27,759 bases of DNA, from NCBI GenBank assembly GCA_016872875.1, contig VGYW01000061.1:1-27759 (forward strand), written 5' to 3'. Below, in pieces: positions 1 through 7,729 of the stretch. The notes below the pieces were generated by a model. That model saw only the letters and a program-made list of their open reading frames with translations, did no database searches and was not told where the DNA came from. Source of the DNA: Planctomycetota bacterium (lineage in GTDB: Bacteria > Planctomycetota > PUPC01 > DSUN01). The first letter of the stretch is position 1. Each line of letters begins with the position of its first letter. The translations under genes were made by a program, and so were the position numbers.

Positions 1-955
1 AAGCCTTGCTCTTCCAGCCGGTGCGGAAGTGGTCGCAGCTCCGCTGCCAGGTCCTCACCACGCCGGCGGTGGCCTCGAGCTCCGGCCCATCGAGCAGCTC
101 GGGCCGGGCCTCGATGCGGCGGGCGAATTCGCTGAAAGTCACGGCCTCCACGTCGTCCCGCCCCCTTACGTAGTCGAGAAAGCGCTCGAGTTTGCGGCAT
201 TCGGCCTCCGCCGGCCAGAAGTCGGTCCCCTCACGGTTGCGGCCCAGGAGCGAGAAGCTGTGCATGAGAAGGCAGACGGCGGTGACGCCACCCACAACGG
301 CGCGGTCCGCAACGAACTTCAGCTCCGAGAGCGAATCGGCCTTTAGGTCGAAATGGCGCCTCAGCGCCCCGAGAGGCAACTGGGCGAAGGTGGTGACGGG
401 GACCTCGATGATGGGGCCGAGGCGGCGCGGGGCGTTGGGCACTCTGAGGATTTCGGATTTCGGATTTCGGATTTCGGATTTCCCGATCCCAGAGGCGTCA
501 AGAGGCATGGCGTTGGCCTCGAGGGCGGAGAGCGTGTCGGCATTCATGAGCAGGCCGCCGGCGCGGTGGGCGAGGGGTTCGGCGCCGCAGGCGCGGCGGT
601 AGGCCTCCTTGGCGAGGCCGACGAGCTCGGTCTGCTCGGCGAGGGAGTAGTCGGTGAGCCGTTTGCGCGCGAAGTCGCCCTTCCACCAGTTGGGGTGAAG
701 GTGGAGCTGGGCGTCGTGGCCGCGGGCGAGAATCGCCGAGCAGACTTGGCGGACGTGTTCCGGCCCGTGGTGGAGCTCTTCGAGGGTGCTGACGAAGAAG
801 GTGGCTTTCATCCCGCGGGCGTCGAAGACGTCCATCAGCCGCTCGATGCCCCACGTGCCGCCGGCCACCCGCCCCCACACCATGGCCTCGGGCGGCAGCG
901 GGCGCAGGCCGGCCATGGAGGACTCGGTGTCCACCGTCAGGAGCAGGAGGCATTT
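1..955 (-). CDS. Polysaccharide deacetylase-like protein (NodB-type fold), C-terminus cut by window edge
   Basis: This reading frame runs without a stop from about base 955 down to base 1 and leaves the window. It starts KCLLLLTVDTESS, the usual first strand of NodB-like carbohydrate esterases, where the Asp of TVDTE is the metal/catalytic Asp. It continues with WGIERLMDVFDARGMKATFF and then HDAQLHLHPNWW, whose His pair would complete the metal site. Proteins of this type remove acetyl groups from N-acetyl sugars, which fits an EPS locus. It follows the GT4 gene on the same strand and is probably in its operon. The start is unresolved: bases 953-990 upstream are a heptamer array with no in-frame ATG. 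The only ATG there (953-951) is in another frame, and the first in-frame GTG (934) would remove the first strand. A second heptamer array (448-482) adds GKSEIRNPKSEIL in frame. The family call is good; substrate is unknown. Confidence 0.75.
448..482. repeat. Heptamer array, GGATTTC x5, inside the deacetylase gene
   Basis: Five perfect copies of GGATTTC, period 7. On the coding (minus) strand this reads ATCCGAA and adds a KSEIRNP peptide in frame, just before the predicted strand that reads LGPIIEVPV. Confidence 0.95.
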
Positions 956-990
956 TTGATTTTTGATTTTTGATTTTTGATTTTTGATTT
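953..990. repeat. Heptamer array, TTTTTGA x5, between deacetylase and GT4 genes
   Basis: Five copies of TTTTTGA plus TTT fill the whole gap between the GT4 stop codon (992-990) and the first codons of the deacetylase. On the minus strand the unit is ATCAAAA. The array replaces the place where a ribosome binding site and start codon would be expected. Confidence 0.95.
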
Positions 991-2174
991 CAGAGAGCTC
1001 CCTGCTTGGCGGAGAGGAGTTGATTGAAGAGGGCTAGGCAATCGGCGGCGACGTGGGACCAGGAGCGTTGCGAGCCGAGGGCGGCGATGGCCGCGCGGTC
1101 CCAGGGCCGGGCGAGTGCGGCGCGGAGGGCCGCGGCGAACGCCTCGTCGGACCGGGGCTTGAAAAGGAGGCCAGAGCGGGCCTCTTCGACAAGGTCAGGG
1201 ATGCCGCCGACGTCGGTGGAGAGCACCGGGGTGCCGCAGGCGAGGGCCTCGAGGACGGCGTTGGGGCAGCCCTCGTGGTAGCTTCCGAAGCAGAAGAAGT
1301 CGGCGGCGCGATACCAGAGCGGCATCTGGCTCTGCGCCACGCGGCCGAGAAACGTCACTCGGTCGGCCACGCCACAATCGCGTGCCAGCCGCCCGAGCGC
1401 GCCGCGGTAATCCCCAGGCCCAGCGATGAAGAGACGCACGCCAGGGGTGCCGCTCGCCATCCCAGCTATCAGGTGCTGGAAGCCTTTTTCCTCGACGACG
1501 GTTCCTGCCGAGAAGAGCAAGACGCCTTCTGTCGGCAGGCCGAGCGCCCGTCGGGCCTTCAGGCGGTCCCCAGGGCAGAAGAGGGTGGTGTCAACTCCAT
1601 TCGGGATGACGGCGATCTTGTCGGCCTCGGCGCCGGCCTCGATCATCTTCTGGCGGTGCTGGCGCGTGAGGGCCACGAGGCGGTCGGCGCCGCGGAGCGC
1701 GGCGCGAGCGAAGCGCCGAACTGGCCAGCGGAAGAGGAACTCGTCAACGTCGCTCCCCCGCCCGGTGACCACGACGGGCCTGCGAAAGCGGCGCCCAAGC
1801 CGCACGGCGGCGAAGGCGTCGGGGTAGAGCCAGTGGGCGTCAATGAGGTCGAAGTCGAAAGCCCCGCGCAGCGCAGCCATTGCCCGCGCCGCGCGGGCCG
1901 CGTAGCGGTAGCCGTCCACGAGCACCCCCAGCTTGGGCAGTCGGCGCCAGCGTGGGCGGAGCACTTCGAAGCCGGCGAGCTCCTCCCGCTCCGGCAGGTC
2001 GGCGAGTTCTGTGAGCGCGACGACCTTGACGGGGCAGAGCTTCGCCAACTCGACGGTGCGGCGGGCGGTGGAGAGCCCAATCGTTTCATTCTTCGCATGC
2101 GGGAAGAGGCTGGCGAGGACGAGGACTCGGGGCCGGGATTGCTGATTGCTGATTGCTGATTGCTGATTGAGCAT
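990..2174 (-). CDS. GT4-family glycosyltransferase (GT-B fold)
   Basis: 394 residues. Typical GT4 layout: N-terminal acceptor half (VLVLASLFPHAKNETIG, then DFDLIDAHWLYPDAFAA) and C-terminal nucleotide-sugar half with IAVIPNGVD, GTVVEEKGFQHLI, the EX7E-type stretch HEGCPNAVLEALACGTPVL and STDVGGIPDLV. It would transfer a sugar from an NDP-sugar to a lipid-linked EPS intermediate at the inner face of the membrane. The ATG at 2174-2172 overlaps the stop of the upstream FemAB gene (TGATG), so translation is probably coupled. Directly after Met-Leu the protein reads NQQSAISNQQS, encoded by a heptamer array (2137-2170), so the N-terminus has an extra low-complexity stretch. A TTG at 2177 is a weaker alternative start. 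Sugar specificity cannot be told. Confidence 0.9.
   Translation of the reverse strand: MLNQQSAISNQQSRPRVLVLASLFPHAKNETIGLSTARRTVELAKLCPVKVVALTELADLPEREELAGFEVLRPRWRRLPKLGVLVDGYRYAARAARAMAALRGAFDFDLIDAHWLYPDAFAAVRLGRRFRRPVVVTGRGSDVDEFLFRWPVRRFARAALRGADRLVALTRQHRQKMIEAGAEADKIAVIPNGVDTTLFCPGDRLKARRALGLPTEGVLLFSAGTVVEEKGFQHLIAGMASGTPGVRLFIAGPGDYRGALGRLARDCGVADRVTFLGRVAQSQMPLWYRAADFFCFGSYHEGCPNAVLEALACGTPVLSTDVGGIPDLVEEARSGLLFKPRSDEAFAAALRAALARPWDRAAIAALGSQRSWSHVAADCLALFNQLLSAKQGAL
2137..2170. repeat. Heptamer array, GATTGCT x4+, just after the GT4 start codon
   Basis: Four copies of GATTGCT plus a partial copy. On the coding strand it reads ATCAGCA and gives NQQSAIS directly behind Met-Leu of the GT4 protein. 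Confidence 0.95.
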
Positions 2175-3235
2175 CAAGGCCCTCGCCTGCGAAAGGTCCT
2201 GCTCACCTCGTGCCCGATGGCGAGTGCCAGCCTGGCCGGCAAAGGCAGGTCGTTGCGGTGGATGTGGAAGTAGGGCGTCTGGACGGCGCCGAACTTGCGG
2301 AAGGAGGCTTCCACGCTGCGGACCATCGAGCCCTCGAAGTCGAAGCGCTTCGTGTGGGGGGCAACGTATTCGATTGCGCGCTTGACCAGGAGCGTGGCCG
2401 AGTCGCTCGCCCGGAACTCCGGGTCAATGGTGCTGATGAGATAGTAGGCGGAGGCGGGGTCGAAGACCACGAAGATGGCGGAGTGGACGTTGCCCGCGGG
2501 GTCCACGGCGAGCCAGGTCTTGCCCGCGCCGCGCGCGGTGGCCGCGCGGTGGATGCGCTCGAAGAGTTCGTAGGAGTAGAAGATGGCGTCGCCCTGCTTG
2601 CGGAGCGAGGCCGCGTGGTGGCCGTAGAAGGCGCGCGGCTCCATGTCCTCGCGCACCTCGACGAGTCGCTCGGCCTTCTTGATGTTCTTGCGCTTGCTGT
2701 GCGCGAAGCTGGCGAACACCCGCTCGGGGTCGCTGAGGTCCTCGATGGCGTAGGTGTAGCGGGTGGTCTGCTCGTAGCCCGCCCAGTAGAAGGGGAGCCA
2801 GTTGGTGAGGCTGGGGTGGCAGAAGAAGCTGGTGTGGGACACGCTCGGCATGGCCGCGATGAGGGCGGAGAGGAGCTCCATCTCGTTCGAGAGGCGCCGC
2901 TCGTAGCGCTCGGCGGCCGGCGGCCCGAGGAGCGGCCCGAGGGTCTGGGTGAGCTGGGGCATGTGGATGGCCTGGAAGCCCCACCGCCTGTATCGCACGA
3001 GGGGCATCCCAGCCACGATCCGCCCGCCGCGCCGCAGGGTGAGGACCTCGAACTGCCCCGGCGCCACCGCCTCCAGCCACCAGGGCCGGCAGAAGATGCT
3101 GCCCTGCGGCGAGGAGTCCACGAACCGGTTCCACTCCTCCAGCGCGTCGCCCGCGCGCAACACGTGCGCCGTCAGCCCGCCCTGGCCCCCGGGGGCCTCC
3201 GCCTCGGGGTCGTGAACCGCGCCGCTGTCCGCCAT
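2174..3235 (-). CDS. FemAB/GNAT-like acyltransferase of the EPS-associated type
   Basis: 353 residues. The body matches the GNAT/FemAB-like (Acetyltransf_6) proteins found in EPS loci: WNRFVDSSPQGSIFCRPWWLEAV near the N-terminus, HSKRKNIKKAERL in the middle, then a second GNAT half with WLAVDPAGNVHSAIFVVFD, YYLISTIDPEFR and RFDFEGSMVRSVEASFRKFGA near the C-terminus. Such proteins are thought to attach an acyl or aminoacyl group to a sugar or peptide; the exact substrate is unknown. It is the first gene of the leftward operon and overlaps the next gene by one base. A TTGCGC-17-TATACT promoter lies about 40 bases before its probable transcript start, and AAGGGG sits upstream of the ATG. The family assignment is firm, the reaction inferred. 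Confidence 0.85.
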   Translation of the reverse strand: MADSGAVHDPEAEAPGGQGGLTAHVLRAGDALEEWNRFVDSSPQGSIFCRPWWLEAVAPGQFEVLTLRRGGRIVAGMPLVRYRRWGFQAIHMPQLTQTLGPLLGPPAAERYERRLSNEMELLSALIAAMPSVSHTSFFCHPSLTNWLPFYWAGYEQTTRYTYAIEDLSDPERVFASFAHSKRKNIKKAERLVEVREDMEPRAFYGHHAASLRKQGDAIFYSYELFERIHRAATARGAGKTWLAVDPAGNVHSAIFVVFDPASAYYLISTIDPEFRASDSATLLVKRAIEYVAPHTKRFDFEGSMVRSVEASFRKFGAVQTPYFHIHRNDLPLPARLALAIGHEVSRTFRRRGP

Positions 3236-3282
3236 CCGTAAAGCCCCTTGAGCCTGGCCCGCGCAGAACCCCTGGTAGACAG

Positions 3283-3311
3283 AGTATAATCAAGGCGCGG
3301 TCCGCGCGCAA
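3283..3311 (-). promoter_or_regulatory. Sigma70-type promoter of the leftward FemAB operon
   Basis: Read leftward: -35 TTGCGC (3311-3306), 17-base spacer, -10 TATACT (3288-3283). The leader to the ATG at 3235 would be about 40 bases. The sequence also reads TATAAT on the plus strand (3285-3290), but no -35 lies at the right distance for that. Confidence 0.55.
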
Positions 3312-3584
3312 CCGGCCGTCCCGCCCCCTGCCGCCCATATGGGGCGCATGGCAGGGCGTGGATGGCTGTCGGCATTTTCCAACTAACCGCATGTGCTTGG
3401 GGGGAAAGCACTTGGGGCGCGAGACAGGGCAGTGAGAGGAGCGGCTTGTCGGCAAAAATGGAAAATGGCCCCCCAGCCTCGGACTGCGGCGCGCAGTCCC
3501 ATCAGGAGCCACGGACGACGTAAGGAGTTGCCAAAAATGGACTTGAGGCGTTTCGGCCCCTGCGTGGGAGCGCAGGCTGGGGGG

Positions 3585-3600
3585 CGGCACGTGGTTTGCG
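3585..3600 (+). promoter_or_regulatory. Sigma54-type -24/-12 promoter of the rightward EPS operon
   Basis: GGCACG-TGGT-TTGC at 3586-3599: the GG and GC dinucleotides are exactly 10 bases apart, matching the RpoN consensus GGCACG-N4-TTGC at every core position. It lies just upstream of the TTGACA promoter and about 225 bases before the first gene. Sigma54 and a PrsR-type activator are known to control some XrtA/PEP-CTERM EPS loci, so the context fits. No activator gene is in the window. Confidence 0.5.
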
Positions 3601-3603
3601 GAC

Positions 3604-3633
3604 TTGACAACGGGCGGGGGAGTTGTGTAAACT
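3604..3633 (+). promoter_or_regulatory. Sigma70-type promoter of the rightward EPS operon
   Basis: Perfect -35 TTGACA (3604-3609). The -10 is either TGTAAA (3626-3631, spacer 16) or TAAACT (3628-3633, spacer 18). It would give a leader of roughly 180 bases before the ATG at 3824. Confidence 0.5.
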
Positions 3634-3823
3634 GTGCGGCGCGCGCCGGGGAAGGGGACGGTGCCGCGTCTGGTGTCCTGGACAGTCCGTGACACGTCAC
3701 AGGAGGACCTGAGCCAACTGATGGCGTTCCATGACAGGCTGTGTTGTCGGTGACATGCGGTGGGGTGTCCGCATGCCCATGGCACTTCCCCTGGCTCCTA
3801 ACCTAACTGTTAGGGAGAGTCGG
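3634..3823 (+). promoter_or_regulatory. Structured leader of the EPS operon
   Basis: No convincing gene. It holds an AGGAGG at about 3701 followed by an ATG at 3721 with no useful reading frame, a hairpin CATGCGG (3754-3760) / CCGCATG (3769-3775), and the palindrome CCTAAC-T-GTTAGG (3802-3814), which overlaps the start of the ribosome binding site AGGGAG of the first gene. The last could be an operator or a small hairpin covering the ribosome binding site. Confidence 0.35.
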
Positions 3824-4618
3824 ATGGCTCCGAAGACGCGTCTGTGGGTGGTCGGTCTGCTCGGTGTCGCGCTGGCCGGGTGTGACGGCTGGCCGGCCTG
3901 GATCCACAAGTTCAACCGCATTGACGAGGCGTTCACGCGCCACCAGCTCCGCGAGGTGGAGAAGCGCTTCGAGAGCTTCAACGGGACCTACAGGATCGGA
4001 ATCCCTGACGTGTTGAACATCAGCGTGCCGGACCACCCCGACCTCAGCGGCTCCTACGAGGTCCGACCCGACGGCAACATCTCGTTCCCGCTGATCAAGG
4101 ACGTCTACGTCGAGGGCCTCACCCCGATGCAGTTGAGCGACTTCCTGGCCAAGGAGCTCGAACGCTACGTCAAGAAGGTGGACGTCCTGGTGACGGTGAC
4201 GGGGCTCTACAGCAAGACGGTGTACCTGGGCAGCAGGTCGCAGAGCACCCTGCGCGCGTTCAGGTTCACGGGCGACATGACGGTGGTGGACATCATCGCG
4301 CTCCAGGGCGGGTACACGAAGCTCGACTATTCGAGCCGCATGCGGCTGATGCGGGACAACCCGGAGAACAAGAAGGAGGTCTACCAGATCCGGTTCGACC
4401 ACATCCTGCGCGGCGACTTCTCGACGAACGTGCTCGTGAAGAACCGCGACATCCTGTACATCCCCGCAACCTTTTGGGCGGACGTCGGCTTCTTCGCGGA
4501 TGAGCTGACGGCGCCTGCTCGCTCGGTCATCACCGGCATCCGAACCTACACGGAGCTCCCGTACGCCGCCAAGAACGCAGAGGACCGTGCCGGCAGGGCG
4601 TCATCCGTTCCCTACTAG
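3824..4618 (+). CDS. Polysaccharide export outer-membrane lipoprotein (Wza/SLBB family)
   Basis: 264 residues. A lipoprotein signal peptide ends in LAGC (Cys20), placing the protein at the outer membrane. Next comes a Poly_export domain (YRIGIPDVLNISVPDHPDL, YEVRPDGNISFPLIKDVYVEG, then LAKELERYVKKVDVLVTV). After it is an SLBB-like region (SKTVYLGSRSQST to NRDILYIPATF). Such proteins form the outer-membrane pore for EPS. The ATG at 3824 was chosen because it has GGGAG six bases upstream and starts a proper signal peptide; an in-frame ATG at 3731 would bury the signal. It is the first gene of the rightward operon, with the Wzz-like gene next. Confidence 0.9.
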   Translation: MAPKTRLWVVGLLGVALAGCDGWPAWIHKFNRIDEAFTRHQLREVEKRFESFNGTYRIGIPDVLNISVPDHPDLSGSYEVRPDGNISFPLIKDVYVEGLTPMQLSDFLAKELERYVKKVDVLVTVTGLYSKTVYLGSRSQSTLRAFRFTGDMTVVDIIALQGGYTKLDYSSRMRLMRDNPENKKEVYQIRFDHILRGDFSTNVLVKNRDILYIPATFWADVGFFADELTAPARSVITGIRTYTELPYAAKNAEDRAGRASSVPY

Positions 4619-4687
4619 CGCGGCACGCCGCGCCCGGCGGCAGCGCGGGGGCCGCGAGACAAAGCAGTGCTTCGAAAGGTGCCCCCT

Positions 4688-6286
4688 ATGCCGGTCGCGC
4701 AACCCAAGAAGGCCCAGCAGTTCGACTTCCACAAATACCTCGGCGTCGTCTGGCGCCGAAAGTGGCTCCTCATCATCCCGCTCGGAATCTGCCTCCCACT
4801 CGCCATCTTCATCGCCTACCTCTACCCCACCGAGTTCGAGTCACAGGCCATACTCGAGATCCAGGACACCCGCCCCATCGGCGACACCGGCCCGGTGTAC
4901 TACAGCGCCGGCTCGGCCGTGATGCAGGTGAAGACCCGCGCGATGAGCTGGAGCGCGATACGCGAGATCGTGCTCAGCCGCAAGGTGGACTTCGGGCGCG
5001 AGATCGACCCCGACGACCGCCGGCAGCTCGAGCGCATCTACTCGGAGGTGGAGCGGCGGACAGGCATCAAAGTGCTCGGCGGCGCACACCTCGCCATCAC
5101 CCACCGCAGCACCAGCCCCGAGCGCAACGCGGCACTCGTCAACGAAATCGTCAAGAAGTTCGTCGGCGAGGACCGCCGCGACGCCCAGGAGCGCGCCAAG
5201 GCCGACCTCAAGTACTACCGCGACAAGCTGGCCTCCGCGAAAACCCAGCTCCAGGAGATTGACAACTCGATCCGCGAGTTCAACCAGCAGTACCCCTGGC
5301 TCACCGACACCCTGGCCGAAATCCAGAAGGAGTACGAGAACGCCGAGGCCGAAGCCCTCGCCTACCGCCAGCAGATAAAGGCCGTCGAGGAGAGCATCGC
5401 CGAGCTCCGCAAGGAGCTCGCCAACACGAAGCCCGAGAACATCGTCGAGCGCCGCCAGGAGGCGCCGCCGGAAATCCAGGCCCTCCGCAGGGCCGTGGAC
5501 GAGGCGCTCGCCTACTACAAGCGCGTCGCCGAGGTCTACCAGCCGGCCCACCGCCGCCACCAGGAAGCCCTGGCCAACTGGCAGAAGCTCGCCGCCGAGC
5601 TCAAGGCGAAGGACAAGGGCGACCCCGCGCCCATCCAGACCAACGAGCCGAACCCCAAGTACCAGGCCATCCAGACCCGCATCCAACAGCTCGAGAAGCA
5701 GAAGGACGGCTTAGACCTCAAGCGGATGGACGCGGACAAGCGGGTGAGCGAGCTCTACATCAGGCGGCGGCGCGCCCCCGAGCTCCTCGGCGAGCGTGGG
5801 GGCCTCGCCGAGCAGCGCAACACCGCCGGCGGCACCGCGGCCGAATACGCCTCCGGCGTCCGCATGGCCGAGAAGGAGATGCAGCGCCTCCTCAGCGAAG
5901 CCCACAGCTCGCGCTTCATCGTCCGCGAATACGCGCGCGACGACCGCCGCCCGGTCCGAAGCACCCAGATGAAGATCGTCACCCTCGGCCTCCTCATGGG
6001 ACTCCTGGTCGGCGCGGGACTCGTCGGCCTCGTGGAATACCTCGACCAGACCTTCAAGGGGATAGACGACACGCGCGACTACCTGGGCATCCCGGCCCTC
6101 GGGGTCATCCCGGCCATCTACACCCCCCGCGACCACCGCAGGAAGCTCCTCTTCCGCGTCCTCGCCGTCAGCTCGGCCGTCTTCGTCGTCGGAGCCTTCG
6201 TCGCCACTTACCTCACCGTGCCCGAAATGAAGGGCTTCCTCAACACGGGCTGGCTGAGGTTCCAGGAGTGGCTCGAATACTGGTGA
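4688..6286 (+). CDS. Wzz/GumC-like polysaccharide chain-length and co-polymerase protein
   Basis: 532 residues. A short cytoplasmic start (MPVAQPKKAQQFDFHKYLGVVWRRKW) leads into the first membrane helix (WLLIIPLGICLPLAIFIAYLYP). A long periplasmic part follows, with a coiled coil from about residue 170 to 370 (YYRDKLASAKTQLQEIDNSI, then further Glu/Lys/Gln-rich helices). A second helix (VTLGLLMGLLVGAGLVGLVEYL) and a third near the C-terminus close it. This is a PCP2-type co-polymerase without a kinase domain; the partner kinase is the separate gene at 8046. A GTG at 4667 is an alternative start, but ATG 4688 has AAGG eight bases upstream. GumC-like proteins control polymer length and bridge the inner membrane to the outer-membrane pore. 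Confidence 0.88.
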   Translation: MPVAQPKKAQQFDFHKYLGVVWRRKWLLIIPLGICLPLAIFIAYLYPTEFESQAILEIQDTRPIGDTGPVYYSAGSAVMQVKTRAMSWSAIREIVLSRKVDFGREIDPDDRRQLERIYSEVERRTGIKVLGGAHLAITHRSTSPERNAALVNEIVKKFVGEDRRDAQERAKADLKYYRDKLASAKTQLQEIDNSIREFNQQYPWLTDTLAEIQKEYENAEAEALAYRQQIKAVEESIAELRKELANTKPENIVERRQEAPPEIQALRRAVDEALAYYKRVAEVYQPAHRRHQEALANWQKLAAELKAKDKGDPAPIQTNEPNPKYQAIQTRIQQLEKQKDGLDLKRMDADKRVSELYIRRRRAPELLGERGGLAEQRNTAGGTAAEYASGVRMAEKEMQRLLSEAHSSRFIVREYARDDRRPVRSTQMKIVTLGLLMGLLVGAGLVGLVEYLDQTFKGIDDTRDYLGIPALGVIPAIYTPRDHRRKLLFRVLAVSSAVFVVGAFVATYLTVPEMKGFLNTGWLRFQEWLEYW

Positions 6287-6297
6287 GAAAAGCGAGA

Positions 6298-6466
6298 AGC
6301 TCGAAATCCGAAGCACGAAATCCGAAGGAAATCCAAAATCCAAACACCCCAATTGCCCAAACAAGAAGAACTCGTCGCGCAACGGGCTGTCTGCGGTTGC
6401 TTTGGGAATGGCTTGCTTTTTGTGCTTTGGCATTCCTTCGGATTTCGGATTTGGGATTTCGGATTT
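6298..6466. repeat. Spacer flanked by degenerate heptamers in opposite orientation
   Basis: The 231-base gap between the Wzz-like and ATPase genes starts with degenerate AAATCCG-type units (about 6302-6347) and ends with CGGATTT-type units (about 6438-6466), with about 90 bases of AT-richer unique sequence between. No gene is supported. The two ends could pair. Confidence 0.7.
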
Positions 6467-6490
6467 CCCGCATTTCCTGAGAAATGCGGG
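6467..6490 (+). promoter_or_regulatory. Perfect 10-bp hairpin upstream of the ATPase gene
   Basis: CCCGCATTTC (6467-6476), loop CTGA, GAAATGCGGG (6481-6490). It ends 27 bases before the ATG at 6518, and the ribosome binding site GGAAGGGA lies between. There is no U-tract, so a processing or regulatory hairpin is more likely than a terminator. Confidence 0.5.
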
Positions 6491-6517
6491 TAACGCCAGG
6501 CCGGCAGGAAGGGATCG

Positions 6518-7543
6518 ATGTACGAGAAGTTCTACGGCTTCGCCGAGAAGCCCTTCAACCTGACTCCGGACCCTGACTACTTCTACCTCAGCTCGGTCCA
6601 CAAGCGCGCGCTCGACCACCTCGTCTACGGCCTCGAGTCGGGCATGGGCTTCATCCAGGTCACCGGCGAGATCGGCTCGGGCAAGACCACCCTCATCAAG
6701 TGTCTGCTGCGCCAGCTCAGCCGCGAGGTCAAGGTCGCATACGTCATCCACTCCAAGGGCACCTTCGTCCAAATCCTACGCATGATCCTCGAAGACCTCG
6801 AGGTCGTCCCCTCCGAGGCCAAGCTGACCAAGGAGGCCCTCCTCAGCCGCTTCCGCGACTACCTCGTCGAGCAGGCGCGCCACCACAACTCCGTGGTCGT
6901 GATCATAGACGAGGCCCAGAACCTCGCCCTCGAGGTGCTCGAAGAGCTGCGCATGCTCTCGAACTTCGAGACCGAGAAGGCCAAGCTCCTCCAGGTCGTC
7001 CTCGTCGGCCAGCCCCAGCTCCGCGACCTCCTGCGCCGCCCAGAGCTCGAACAGCTCCGACAGCGCATAACCGTCCGCTTTCATCTCTACCCCCTCAACG
7101 AGGAGGAAACCCGGAGCTACATCCGCCACCGGCTCAACGTGGCGGGCTCCAACGGCTCCGTGCGCTTCACCGCCGCCGCCTGCCGCCTGGTCCACCGCTA
7201 CTCCGGCGGACTCCCGCGCCTCATCAACGTCGCCTGCGACGCCACGCTGCTGGCCGGCTTCGTGGACGAGCGGCGGGTCTTCAACGAGGCATTCGTGCAG
7301 GACGCCCTGCGCGAGCTGGCCGACGAGCGCCCCGAGGCGCCCGCCGAGCCTGGCCCGGCAGAAGATCAAGTCAAAAGTCAAAAGTCAGAAGGCAAAAGGC
7401 AAAAAACCAGGCGCTTCTTCGCCGTTGCCGCCGCGGTGCTCCTGGCCCTCTGCCTCGCCGCGGCCCTGGCCATGGCCCGGCGGGTCGCGTCGGGCAAGCC
7501 GGGCGCCCTCTGGGAGAGCCTCCTGGGCGCCGCCGGAAGATGA
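6518..7543 (+). CDS. AAA ATPase of the ExeA/GspA type (EPS-associated)
   Basis: 341 residues. It starts MYEKFYGFAEKPFNLTPDPDYF, the signature beginning of ExeA/GspA-like and EPS-locus ATPases. Walker A is GEIGSGKT (residues 50-57); Walker B is VVVIIDEAQ (about 126-134). LRQRITVRFHLYPLNEEET and SGGLPRLINVACDATLL are further AAA signatures. After the ATPase domain come a low-complexity linker (VKSQKSEGKRQKTRR, from a heptamer array) and one membrane helix (FFAVAAAVLLALCLAAALAM). This fits a membrane-bound energy-providing protein facing the cytoplasm. Its position between the Wzz-like protein and the tyrosine kinase is the usual order in XrtA-type EPS loci. A strong ribosome binding site, GGAAGGGA, precedes the ATG. 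Its exact role in EPS export is not established. Confidence 0.9.
   Translation: MYEKFYGFAEKPFNLTPDPDYFYLSSVHKRALDHLVYGLESGMGFIQVTGEIGSGKTTLIKCLLRQLSREVKVAYVIHSKGTFVQILRMILEDLEVVPSEAKLTKEALLSRFRDYLVEQARHHNSVVVIIDEAQNLALEVLEELRMLSNFETEKAKLLQVVLVGQPQLRDLLRRPELEQLRQRITVRFHLYPLNEEETRSYIRHRLNVAGSNGSVRFTAAACRLVHRYSGGLPRLINVACDATLLAGFVDERRVFNEAFVQDALRELADERPEAPAEPGPAEDQVKSQKSEGKRQKTRRFFAVAAAVLLALCLAAALAMARRVASGKPGALWESLLGAAGR
7369..7408. repeat. Heptamer array (GTCAAAA/GTCAGAA/GGCAAAA) inside the ATPase gene
   Basis: Successive seven-base units GTCAAAA, GTCAGAA and GGCAAAA, in frame, encode the linker VKSQKSEGKRQK between ATPase domain and membrane helix. This is a more degenerate branch of the heptamer family. 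Confidence 0.8.
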
Positions 7544-7729
7544 CGAGCTGGTCACGCCGCCCCGCAAGCGGCGGGGCGGAACTGTGGCTGTCTTGTTTCT
7601 GTTGCGGAGAGCTTGCCGCCACGCGCTTCGGTGGTGGGCGAGCGACGCGCGGCTCGCGTGTCGAAGACGGGACAGGCGAGCCACCCGTCCCTACGACTTC
7701 CCGCAACAGTGACTATCTTGGTGTCTTGC
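7544..7729. other. Intergenic sequence without recognised gene
   Basis: This is the first part of the roughly 500-base gap between the ATPase and kinase genes. I see no gene with family resemblance. Open frames here translate to low-complexity Arg/Pro-rich strings. Confidence 0.5.

Noticed and set aside
3285..3290. TATAAT on the plus strand as a rightward promoter
   Set aside because: No acceptable -35 lies 15-19 bases upstream; the leftward reading TTGCGC-17-TATACT fits better.
2424..3785. Long leftward open frame of 453 residues over the FemAB gene and control region
   Set aside because: It is a frame-shifted shadow of the FemAB gene, with low-complexity Arg/Ala/Pro sequence.
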